NCBI RefSeq assembly: GCF_016706325.1
Contig: NZ_JADJJX010000002.1
Location: 310,001-374,000, forward strand
Source: Methanothrix sp.
Lineage (GTDB): Archaea > Halobacteriota > Methanosarcinia > Methanotrichales > Methanotrichaceae
DNA length: 64,000 nucleotides
Direction: 5' to 3'
Shown here: one piece after another, positions 15,858 to 23,881 of the stretch
Position numbering within the stretch: the first letter of the stretch is position 1
How the letters are laid out: each line of letters begins with the position of its first letter
The notes under the pieces: generated by a model
Told to the model about the DNA's origin: nothing
What the model saw: only the letters and a program-made list of their open reading frames with translations
Database searches by the model: none
Translations under genes and position numbers: made by a program

Positions 15858-16109
15858 ATGATGGCCTATTATGATACAGTTAGGCGTACTCTGATAATGA
15901 TATTAACGCTAAATCTATCAGTAGCCCTTCTAAAAGGCAGCTACGGCCTTCTCACCAATTCCCTGAGCATGAGCGCAGACGGCCTGCATTCCCTCTTTGA
16001 TAGCAGCTCCAACATCATCGGATTGGTGGGAATCACCTTGGCCTTGAGCCCTGGGACGAGGCTGCCCGGGCAGAAAATGAGAAGGTATCAAACATCCACC
16101 AACGGATGA
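15858..16109 (+). pseudogene. remnant of a cation diffusion facilitator (CDF) transporter
   Basis: The first 60 codons (MMAYYDTVRRTLIMILTLNL, LLTNSLSMSADGLHSLFDSS, a second hydrophobic segment ending LALSPG) match TM1-TM2 of CDF metal exporters, including the Asp-containing SADGxHSLFD motif of the metal site. The protein then stops making sense; in another frame a tail-like DEAARAENEKVSNIHQRMNR follows. About four TM segments are missing, so the gene has suffered an internal deletion. An AT-rich promoter region precedes it. Confidence 0.65.
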
Positions 16110-16127
16110 ATCGCTGAGGTTGAGCAA

Positions 16128-16673
16128 ATGAAAAAGGATATTTTGATTGAGGTTTGGGAGACGGGCACTGCCGCCACCAAAGCCTTTGAATTTAATTTAG
16201 CAGTGGAGGGTGAGGTGGTCATGAGCAGAAGGCTCACTCCAGTCCAGACTCTGGAGATCAGGGAGATATCTGCTCAGTATTCCTCATTATTTGCTGGCGG
16301 CGAAAGAGGGAAAAATGGCTATCTTCATCTCCTGGGCGAGAGCCTATTCCGCCTCTTTATTCAGCCTGAATGGCAGCAGATAAGCACAAAGATCCCATCT
16401 GGGGGGCGGCTGCTGGTGGCATCGAGCATCCCCGAGGTTCTGCAACTCCCCTGGGAGCTTCTCCTCCTTCCTGATGGCAAGGCTCAAACCGCGGGCCTAT
16501 TCAAGGATTTTGCTGTTCTCCGCCTGCCGGTGCAAAGAGCCCGTCCCTCTTCCTCATCCTCCTCTCAACCATCCTCCTCTCAACCATCCTCCTCTCAATC
16601 ATCCCTCTCTCAACCATCCTCCTCTCAATCGTCCCCTCTCAACCATCCCCCTTCCTTCCCTCTCATGAGCTGA
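16128..16673 (+). CDS. N-terminal part of a CHAT/STAND protein (split gene, part 1)
   Basis: Residues 1-125 resemble the N-terminal half of CHAT (caspase-HetF-associated) domains, with AFEFNLAVEGEV, LLVASSIPEVLQLPWELLLL and FAVLRLPV. A Ser/Pro/Gln-rich linker encoded by a 15-bp minisatellite (16547-16665) follows. One repeat unit there is 14 bp long, which shifts the frame and ends the protein; in the other frame the linker continues as SQPSPFLPSHELRAGPLR straight into the next open frame at 16691. The two pieces are therefore one gene broken by a single-base loss. Confidence 0.7.
   Translation: MKKDILIEVWETGTAATKAFEFNLAVEGEVVMSRRLTPVQTLEIREISAQYSSLFAGGERGKNGYLHLLGESLFRLFIQPEWQQISTKIPSGGRLLVASSIPEVLQLPWELLLLPDGKAQTAGLFKDFAVLRLPVQRARPSSSSSSQPSSSQPSSSQSSLSQPSSSQSSPLNHPPSFPLMS
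16547..16665 (+). repeat. 15-bp minisatellite in the CHAT protein linker
   Basis: About seven units of a CAACCATCCTCCTCT-type 15-mer encode SQPSS-like repeats. One unit near 16630-16640 (CAATCGTCCCCTCT) has only 14 bases, which produces the frameshift. Confidence 0.9.
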
Positions 16674-16690
16674 GAGCCGGTCCCCTGAGA

Positions 16691-19549
16691 ATGCTCTTTT
16701 TATCCACCGATCCCCAGCATTTTGAGGAGGAGGATCTGTCTCTTCTCCGGGCGGTGCAGGGACTGGACATTCGTCTGCAGATAGGAGAGACCGCATCCTT
16801 CGAGGAGCTCAAGGAGAGCATCAAGTCCCTCCAGCCTCACCTGGTATATCTCTCTGGGGAGGCAAATCTCTCCGCCGGCGCCTCTGGAAGGGAGGCGGGC
16901 TTCGCCTTCATGGATCCTGCAGGCAAGCCCGATATGCGGTCGGCAGAGGAGATAGCCCGTGCTCTGGAGGGGGGCGGAGTGGAGTGCATCATCCTCGGCG
17001 GGGGGAGAAGGGGGCCCGATCCAGCCCGGGATCTTCTCTGCCAGAGGCTGGCGGAGGATCTGTCTGTGGCAGTGGCCTGGAATGGCTCCTTTGCCCCTCA
17101 GGGGATCATCTCCCCGCTTTCACAGGGCCTGGCGGTGCATGAAGCCATTTGGGGCAGGGGTCGGGAGATGCTGAAGAAAATCCTGGGAGGAGATGAGGAT
17201 GGAAAGGAGGGAGCGATACAGGCATATCCTTTCATCTATCTCGTCCGGGAACCAAGAGGCCTCTTTGATCCCCACAAGGAGAGAGAGGAGGAAGAGGCAG
17301 GATATCAAATGCTTCCCCCTATGCCAGGGATGACAGAAGGGCATGCAGGTGGATTTGTCAATAGAAGACGGGATCTGCACCGCCTCTATCCCGATCTGAG
17401 GCAGGGTATATCAAACACTCTTATAATCACTGGCGAGCCTGGCAGAGGAAAGAGCGCTCTTGCCAATCGCCTGGCCAGAATGCTTGCCGCCTCCGGCTAT
17501 CTTGTGATTCCGCTTGGGGGAAGCATCCATAACCCCATAACCTCGGCCCGGATATTGGAGGCGGCAGGCCGGCAGTTGGCGGCAGCAAGTGAGCTTCAGG
17601 GGCGGGAGAGAGCGAATGGGCTCTTGGATTCAGCATTGTCTGCCGGCGAGAGGCTGGCTGCCCTGATGGAGCTTCTCCGCTCCAACCGCATCCTCATGCT
17701 CTGGGATGACCTCGGCCTGGAGGAGGGGACGGGCATGATCTCCGATCCCCATCTGGGCGAGCTTTTTCAGCAAATGGTCAAGGGCCTGCGTTCCAGCCGG
17801 GCGATCATCACCTGCTCTGAGGCCCCGGCGGACGTTCCCATTCTCCCCCGCCTGGCCAGGAGCTGGAGGCTGGATATGCTCTCCCAGGCGGCCTTCCTGC
17901 GGTTCGTCCTCCAGGATAGGGCGACAGGCGAAAGATACCGCAATGGTGAGCTCTCTTTTGATGCTCTGGCCGACCTTTACGCCCAATACAAGAGAGATCC
18001 CTCTGGGCTGGAGCAGATCCGCAGTGCTCTGGCAGAAGGTCTGCCCTCCGGGGGCGATCCCCTATCCTGGCTCCTTGAGAGCCTAAGCCCTGAATCGCTT
18101 CTTACACTGCAGAGGATGGCGGTCTATGATGTGGCCATGAGCGCGGAGGGATTGGCCGCTGCAGCTATGAGCAGCCCTGAGAGGATAATTGAGAGCCTGC
18201 CCCTCTGGGAGGGGCTGTCGCTCTGCCATAAGGCCGGTGAGCTGTGGGCAGTTCATTCCTCCGCCCGCGCCGCCCTTCGAGAGGGGCTGAGCCTGGAGGA
18301 GAGGAGGGATGCTCATAAGAGGGCGGGAGCATTTCTGGAAGAGATGGCGGAGGCAGGTCGCAGCCAGGACTTATCATTGCTCCGCCTCGATGCCCTCCTG
18401 GAGGCGCGGGGACATTATCTGGAGGGCGGCGACCTGGCAGAGGCGAGGAGGGTGACCTTCAGGATCAGCAGCTATCTGGACCGGCGGGGATACCACAGCG
18501 AGCTGATCAGATTGAACCGGGAGATAGCAGAGCGGGAGGAGGAAGAGGGGAAAGAGCAGGGGGATGGGCCGGAACCGGATACGATGAACTGGATCGCCCA
18601 GGCCTATTCCAACCAGATGGATCTGGAGAATGCTGTCCGGTGGTACAGAAGAGCACTGGATATCGCCCCCAATGCCATCAGCTATCAGGGTCTGGGAATG
18701 ATCAATCTCAGCCAGGGCGAGTACGATCAGGCAGAGGAGAATCTGCATAAAGCGGAGCAATTCTATCTGAGCCGGAATGACCGGCAGGGGAGGGCAGCAG
18801 TTCTGCAGGCTCTGGCCTCAATCGATATGGCACAGAAGAGCGGCTCAGCAGCCAAAGAGAAGCTGGAGAGGGCTGCCCGGATCCTGGAGGAGCTGGGAGA
18901 TAAGATGGGTGAGGCGGCAGTTTTGCAGAAGATGGCGGGCATTGATATGATGCGGCGCCATTTCGATTCTGCCCGGCCCAGCCTGGCCAGATCCCTGCAG
19001 CTGGCAAGAGAGATGGGCGACCGGTCGGGGGAAGCTGTTCTGCTCTTCAATCTGGCTGATCTTGACCGGGAGACGGGAGAGCTGGCCCGGGCAGCTGGGG
19101 AGCTGGATCAAGCTCTGGCCATCACCCGGGAGCTGGGCGACAGCAAAGGCACTGCTGCCAGCCTGCACGGCCTGGGAATGATCTTCTCTCAGGCGGGGGA
19201 GAAGGAGAAGGCAGCAGAGCATTTCCGCGAGGCCTTGAGCACCTATCAGGAGTTAGAGGACAAGCCGGGCGAGGCTGGAGCCCTCTTCCAGCTCGGCGCC
19301 CTGGCGGTGCAGATGGACAGGATAGGGGAAGGGCTCCGCCTCATGGCTCTATCTGCAGTGGTCTTGAGAAGCATCAATAGCGATGAGGTCAAGAGCATCG
19401 AGCCGGTGGTGGAGCGGCTGGCCTCGCAGCTCAACTACAGCCAGGATCAGTTTGTAGCTATGCTCCAGGAGGTCATGCATAGCTATGTTAAAGACAGGGG
19501 CATGGGGCTGGTGAAGAGGACCTTTGAAGATAAAGGGAGTATCAAATGA
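16691..19549 (+). CDS. CHAT-like/NB-ARC/TPR STAND protein (split gene, part 2)
   Basis: The 952-residue product starts with the second half of a CHAT-like domain (1-165) in which the usual catalytic His position reads LVYLSGEAN (52-60) and the usual Cys position reads IILGGGRRG (100-108), so both catalytic residues appear lost. A STAND NTPase follows: P-loop TGEPGRGKSA at 247-256 and Walker B RILMLWDDLG near 330. The last 350 residues are about eight TPR units. This is the layout of NLR-like signalling or defence proteins, with TPRs as sensor. A related protein with an intact CHAT lies 4 kb downstream. Confidence 0.82.
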   Translation: MLFLSTDPQHFEEEDLSLLRAVQGLDIRLQIGETASFEELKESIKSLQPHLVYLSGEANLSAGASGREAGFAFMDPAGKPDMRSAEEIARALEGGGVECIILGGGRRGPDPARDLLCQRLAEDLSVAVAWNGSFAPQGIISPLSQGLAVHEAIWGRGREMLKKILGGDEDGKEGAIQAYPFIYLVREPRGLFDPHKEREEEEAGYQMLPPMPGMTEGHAGGFVNRRRDLHRLYPDLRQGISNTLIITGEPGRGKSALANRLARMLAASGYLVIPLGGSIHNPITSARILEAAGRQLAAASELQGRERANGLLDSALSAGERLAALMELLRSNRILMLWDDLGLEEGTGMISDPHLGELFQQMVKGLRSSRAIITCSEAPADVPILPRLARSWRLDMLSQAAFLRFVLQDRATGERYRNGELSFDALADLYAQYKRDPSGLEQIRSALAEGLPSGGDPLSWLLESLSPESLLTLQRMAVYDVAMSAEGLAAAAMSSPERIIESLPLWEGLSLCHKAGELWAVHSSARAALREGLSLEERRDAHKRAGAFLEEMAEAGRSQDLSLLRLDALLEARGHYLEGGDLAEARRVTFRISSYLDRRGYHSELIRLNREIAEREEEEGKEQGDGPEPDTMNWIAQAYSNQMDLENAVRWYRRALDIAPNAISYQGLGMINLSQGEYDQAEENLHKAEQFYLSRNDRQGRAAVLQALASIDMAQKSGSAAKEKLERAARILEELGDKMGEAAVLQKMAGIDMMRRHFDSARPSLARSLQLAREMGDRSGEAVLLFNLADLDRETGELARAAGELDQALAITRELGDSKGTAASLHGLGMIFSQAGEKEKAAEHFREALSTYQELEDKPGEAGALFQLGALAVQMDRIGEGLRLMALSAVVLRSINSDEVKSIEPVVERLASQLNYSQDQFVAMLQEVMHSYVKDRGMGLVKRTFEDKGSIK

Positions 19550-19562
19550 CCCAGAGCAAATA

Positions 19563-19670
19563 GAGGCAAACGATAACTATCAAACGATAACTATCAAATG
19601 ATAACTATCAAATGATAACTATCAAACGAAAACGATCAAACGAAAACGATCAAATGGAGACGATCAAAGG
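19563..19670. repeat. 15-bp AT-rich minisatellite
   Basis: Around seven tandem units of the type AACGATAACTATCAA, drifting to GAAAACGATCAAACG, fill the gap between the two convergent genes. No open frame or terminator hairpin is visible. Confidence 0.9.
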
Positions 19671-19702
19671 GAGAAGATGCAGATGGTATCTTCAGTTGGC
19701 AG

Positions 19703-21859
19703 TCACATCGCCTCTGCACCCAATGCCTGCGCCTCCACCGGAACCTCCTCCACCGGGCAGGCGGCGATCTTCTCTGCCAGCTTCGCCAGGACCTCTTTTC
19801 TCATCCCGCCCACGAACTTGATGGAGCCAACGACTAGATGGCCTCCCCCTGAGACCCCTCCATTGGGGATCTCCTCCATCAGCTCCTTGACCATCTGGGG
19901 GATGTTCATCCTCACCCCCCGGCTGCGCAGCACTGCGAAATCCGGGCCGTAACCTATGGTGACCACCGGTTTTCCATCGTACTTCTGGCATAGTCGGTCG
20001 TGCACCTCGCCAGAGGTCTTTCCCGGCGGGGGGAAGGTGAACTTATGGGCGAAGTTCTCCACATCCAGGACATTCATGATGATGCCATTGGGAAGCTTGG
20101 TGCTCTTGACATTGCCCATGCTCGCCCGGAGCTGCTCGTCTATGGCAGAATTGGCCTGCTCGCATAAAAGCTCCACGATTTTTTGATGGCGGTCGAGCCG
20201 GCCAAGGCATAGGATGTCGTTTATCATTCCCCGGCCGTCATTGAAGCGCTGCCAGAAGGCCTCAAAGTCCAGGGCAAGGGCGATCTTCTTCAGATCATCT
20301 CTGGAGAAGCGCTCCTCCACCAGGCGGATGTACTCCTCTGCCTCCGGGGCCTCGCTGCGATCGCCCACGGCAGATACGGCAGGGAAATGGAGGATCTTGT
20401 TCTCAATCCCGGGTTGGATCATGCGGGCGATCTCTGTGGCCAGCATGCCAGTGGTCAGGCCGAAGTCCCCACCAGCATGGGCGGGATTGACATGGGCCAC
20501 CAGGAACTGGTCCACTATCTTGTGAGGGTGGTGATGGTCGACCACCAGCATCTCCAGGCCGTAGACCTGGGCCAGACGCATAGCGGGAACATCCTCTTCA
20601 GTCGAGCCGTTGTCCATCAGAACGATAAGAGGCATCTTCTGGCCGTGCCGGTTCTGATCCTCCAGAGCGAATGTCAGATCCTTGGTCACATCCTCCAGCT
20701 CGTAGAAGGGGGCTTTGCTGGGGGCGCGGCGGTAGTTATGGTACTCGGCATCTGGGCCGCCCACCTCGGCGATCAGAGGGAGGATGGCCATCTCAATGGC
20801 CACTGCAGCGGAGATGCCATCGGCATCAGCATGATGGCGGACGACTATTGGCTGGGACTTGAGTATAGCACGGCGGATCTCTTTGGCCACCGCCCTCATC
20901 GCCGGACGCAATCTCTCCATGATCTCGCTTTCGACCAGAAACTCCGTCTGCGCCGGCTCGGCCCGAAGATCGATGGCCTTCTCGATCTGCTCTTTCACCT
21001 GGGAGGCCTCCCCTCCCCAGAGGCGTTTCATGGATTTTATCTCCACCTGGACCTGGTTGTTGCGCAGTGTGGCCTCGCCGATCACCCGGACCATCATGTC
21101 GCTATCGATATCTGAGTAAGCCCGCACCCCGGCCCGCTCGAAGGCGGCGCAGAAGACCAGGCCGCTGTCATCGGCCAGAGTGAATATGGTCGGGCCGCCG
21201 GTCTGTTTGACCTGGATCACCTCTCCTTTGATCATGATCGTCTTGCCCACCAGGCGGTGAAGGTCTGCTGCCTTGGAGAGAGGAAGCTCCTTTTCCACCT
21301 CCACAGTGTTGTACTCCTTCAGCTCCACCGGCTCCAGCTCGATGTTGCCATTGGGAAGGATGTTCCTCACTATCACCAGGATGCTGTCGCCGGCCTCAGG
21401 GCGGCTCTTGAGGTACTTATTGTGGGCAAGGCCGCGCACGGAATCGGACAGATCGACAAAGGCCCCGAAGTTCGCCAGGCCGGAGACCTTGCCCTGATAG
21501 ATATCTCCCACGGAGATGTCTCTGATATCGCAGGCCGGATCGAGGATGTGAACCAGCGGCTTTTTGGCGCATCGCTCACAGAACTCTTTCTTGCTCTCCA
21601 GCTTTGTCCCGCAGACCACGCAGAGATATTCCCGGCCCAGGCCGTGGCATTCAGGGCAGCTCTCGGTGAGGGGGATCTTGCCGCTGCCATGACAGACGCT
21701 GCATGTTGCCGAGCCGCTCTCAATCAGAGATTTCATGTCATTGTCCGAAGCCTCTCCCAGGGAGATGGACTCGGTCGTTCCCTTGCCATTGCAGTTGGGA
21801 CAGGGCTTCTCCCCAATCTTGAGCACTCCACGGCCCTGACATCTCTCACACTGATTCAT
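19703..21859 (-). CDS. archaeal RecJ-like DHH phosphoesterase with DnaJ-type zinc fingers, S1 and OB domains
   Basis: The domains are, in order, a DnaJ-like Cys-rich region (CERCQGRG, CPNCNGKG, CSVCHGSG, CPECHGLG, then CVVCG and CERC; about 1-110), an S1 RNA-binding domain (GDIYQGKVSGLANFGAFVDL), an OB-fold (GKTIMIKGEVIQV), then DHH and DHHA1 domains with RHHADADG, LMDNGS, VVDHHHPH and a C-terminal SGGGHLVVGS. This is the euryarchaeal RecJ/GAN-like family, a 5'-3' exonuclease or Cdc45-like replisome partner. The ATG at 21859 (MNQCERC) was chosen because TATAAAT lies about 30 bases upstream, fitting leaderless transcription; an ATG at 21877 adds six residues. Confidence 0.92.
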   Translation of the reverse strand: MNQCERCQGRGVLKIGEKPCPNCNGKGTTESISLGEASDNDMKSLIESGSATCSVCHGSGKIPLTESCPECHGLGREYLCVVCGTKLESKKEFCERCAKKPLVHILDPACDIRDISVGDIYQGKVSGLANFGAFVDLSDSVRGLAHNKYLKSRPEAGDSILVIVRNILPNGNIELEPVELKEYNTVEVEKELPLSKAADLHRLVGKTIMIKGEVIQVKQTGGPTIFTLADDSGLVFCAAFERAGVRAYSDIDSDMMVRVIGEATLRNNQVQVEIKSMKRLWGGEASQVKEQIEKAIDLRAEPAQTEFLVESEIMERLRPAMRAVAKEIRRAILKSQPIVVRHHADADGISAAVAIEMAILPLIAEVGGPDAEYHNYRRAPSKAPFYELEDVTKDLTFALEDQNRHGQKMPLIVLMDNGSTEEDVPAMRLAQVYGLEMLVVDHHHPHKIVDQFLVAHVNPAHAGGDFGLTTGMLATEIARMIQPGIENKILHFPAVSAVGDRSEAPEAEEYIRLVEERFSRDDLKKIALALDFEAFWQRFNDGRGMINDILCLGRLDRHQKIVELLCEQANSAIDEQLRASMGNVKSTKLPNGIIMNVLDVENFAHKFTFPPPGKTSGEVHDRLCQKYDGKPVVTIGYGPDFAVLRSRGVRMNIPQMVKELMEEIPNGGVSGGGHLVVGSIKFVGGMRKEVLAKLAEKIAACPVEEVPVEAQALGAEAM

Positions 21860-21926
21860 TGCCCGTGAGATGGTCATAGAGGAATTTATAGCTTCGGGAA
21901 GGCTCTAAATAAGAGGGGCCATATTC

Positions 21927-22655
21927 TTGCCGCCCGTGCGAGCAGTGGTTTTACGCCTGGGGCATCGGCCGGAGAGGGACAAGAGGGTCACCACCCATGT
22001 GGGCCTGGTCGCCCGCGCCTTTGGGGCGGAGGAGATGCTTCTTTGCGGTCGCGACGCCCACGTGGAGGAGAGCCTGGATGATGTGGCCAGGCGGTGGGGA
22101 GGAGACTTCCGCCTCACAGCGGATGCCTCATGGAAGGGGGAGATGGTGCGCTGGAAGGAGAGAGGGGGAGGGGTGGTTCATCTCACCATGTACGGCTCTA
22201 ATCTGCCCGATGTGATCGATGAGATCAGAAGAAGAAAGGAGATCATGGTGGTGGTGGGGGCAGAGAAGGTTCCAGCAGAGGTGTATGAGCTGGCGGACTG
22301 GAATGTGGCGGTGGGAAATCAGCCCCATTCTGAGGTGGCGGCGCTGGCGGTATTCCTGGATAGGCTCTTTCAGGGGGAGGAGCTGGCGCGGGAGTTTGAG
22401 GGAGGCCTGAAGATCGTGCCCTCCCCGCGGGGAAAGGAGGTCCTGTATCCGGAGAACGGCCTCGATGAGGAGGAAGGGGGCAGGGATAAGGAGGAAGGCG
22501 GGGATAAGGGAGAGAGGATGAGGGGGGGGATAAGGAGAAGGGTGAGGAGGATGATATGGGCAACGTGGGTGAGGAGGAGGATGGGGACGGAGGCGGAGCG
22601 CTCCCGGGCGCAGAGGCCGGCCTCCTCTTATGGAGATAGCAATGCAGTAGTCTGA
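21927..22655 (+). CDS. tRNA (cytidine-56-2'-O)-methyltransferase aTrm56, with degenerate tail
   Basis: The SPOUT-class enzyme 2'-O-methylates C56 in the T-loop of archaeal tRNAs using SAM. The signature VVLRLGHRPERDKRVTTHVG and ARAFGAEEMLL opens the protein, with VVVGAEKVP and NVAVGNQPHSEVAALAVFLD (the knot motifs) later. The family ends near residue 180 (LKIVPSPRGKEVL); here about 60 extra residues of EEGG/RRR low-complexity sequence follow, probably a minisatellite that removed the original stop. The TTG start at 21927 is supported by GAGGGG nine bases upstream. Divergent from the RecJ-like gene. Confidence 0.9.
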   Translation: MPPVRAVVLRLGHRPERDKRVTTHVGLVARAFGAEEMLLCGRDAHVEESLDDVARRWGGDFRLTADASWKGEMVRWKERGGGVVHLTMYGSNLPDVIDEIRRRKEIMVVVGAEKVPAEVYELADWNVAVGNQPHSEVAALAVFLDRLFQGEELAREFEGGLKIVPSPRGKEVLYPENGLDEEEGGRDKEEGGDKGERMRGGIRRRVRRMIWATWVRRRMGTEAERSRAQRPASSYGDSNAVV

Positions 22656-22660
22656 GAGCG

Positions 22661-23736
22661 ATGAGGCTTCTGATAATTGGGATCAACATCCGGCATATCG
22701 CCTGTTCCGCCTGGCGGGCGGGGCATGAGGTCTATGCTGTCGATGGCTACTGCGACCTGGACCTGGAGAGCTGCGCCTGTGATATGGCGCCCTTGTCCAG
22801 GGATGGAATGGAGGGGCCAAAGGGAGAAGGTGATCCGGTCTCTGAGCATATCGAGAGGGTTCGCCCTGATGCTATCATCCTTGGGCCGGGGCTGGAGGAG
22901 GTCAGGGTCAGGGGGTGCCGCGCTTCGACAATTCGCCCGATAAGGTGCGCAGGATCTCAGACAAGCTCTGGCAGGCCCGCTGGCTGGAGAGGAATGGCTT
23001 TCCCTTCATCAGGACAGAGGCCTCTGCAGAGGGGCTGGACTTTCCGGTAATGATCAAGCCCAGGCGGGGGGCGGGCGGTGTGGGCTGCAGAGTGGCCAGG
23101 ACTCGCAGCGAGCTTGACTGGGGGGAGGGGCTGATCTATCAGGAGGTCGTTGCCGGCCGGCCGGCGAGCGTCTCGGTCATCAGCGACGGAAAGGAGGCGC
23201 GGGCGCTGGCGGCGAATGAGCAGCTCATCGGCGAGAGCTGGACGGGAGCCGCGGGCTTTCGGTACTGCGGGAACATCACCCCCCTGGAGCCTCACCCTGA
23301 GAGCGATATAGCAGGCATGGCGGAGGGCATCGTCTCCCGGCTGGGGCTGGTGGGCAGCAACGGGGTAGATTTACTGATCACTGAGGAAGGGGCGGTGGTG
23401 GTGGAGGTCAACTGCCGCTTTCAAGCAAGCCTGGATTCTGTGCAGTGCGCCACAGGGGTCAATCTCTTCCAGGCTCATCTGAATTCCTTCCGGGGAGTGC
23501 TGCCCGAAAGGCCCGCCATCATCTGCTCTGCTGGAAGGGCGATCCTCTACGCCTCCCGCCCTCTGAAGATCAAAGAGAGGCTGCTTTTTCCCTGGACGGC
23601 AGACGTCCCCCGCCCGGGATCGAGAGCGGAAAGGGGCGATCCCTTCATCTCCGTCCTGGCCAGGGGGAGTAATAGGGAAGAGGTTGTCAGCAGATTGAGA
23701 GAGAGGGGGGATTTGGTCAGGAAGGCCCTTCACTGA
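22661..23736 (+). CDS. ATP-grasp family protein (COG2232-like), frameshifted
   Basis: Two overlapping frames make one protein. The first (22661 to about 22915) is the pre-ATP-grasp domain, with RLLIIGINIRHIACSAWRAG, DGYCDLDLESCACD and DAIILGPGLEEVRVRG. The second (from about 22915) continues VPRFDNSPDKVRRISDKLW, then FPVMIKPRRGAGGVGCRV (ATP-binding Lys and Gly loop), LIYQEVV and VVVEVNCRFQASLD (metal-binding Glu/Asn). A single G appears missing from GGGGG at about 22911-22915. ATP-grasp enzymes form acyl-phosphate intermediates to join acid and amine; the substrate is unknown. It starts 6 bases after the Trm56 frame. Confidence 0.75.
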
Positions 23737-23881
23737 AATATGCGGGCGATGTATTGCAGACAGGGCGAAAAGATAAGTTAGAGGCAGATCAGATCTCATC
23801 CTCTATCCATAATCTGGACGGGCGCTGGCCCATCAGATTGAAGATATCAAAGGGAAGTATACTTGCAATTCTGGAGAGCGG

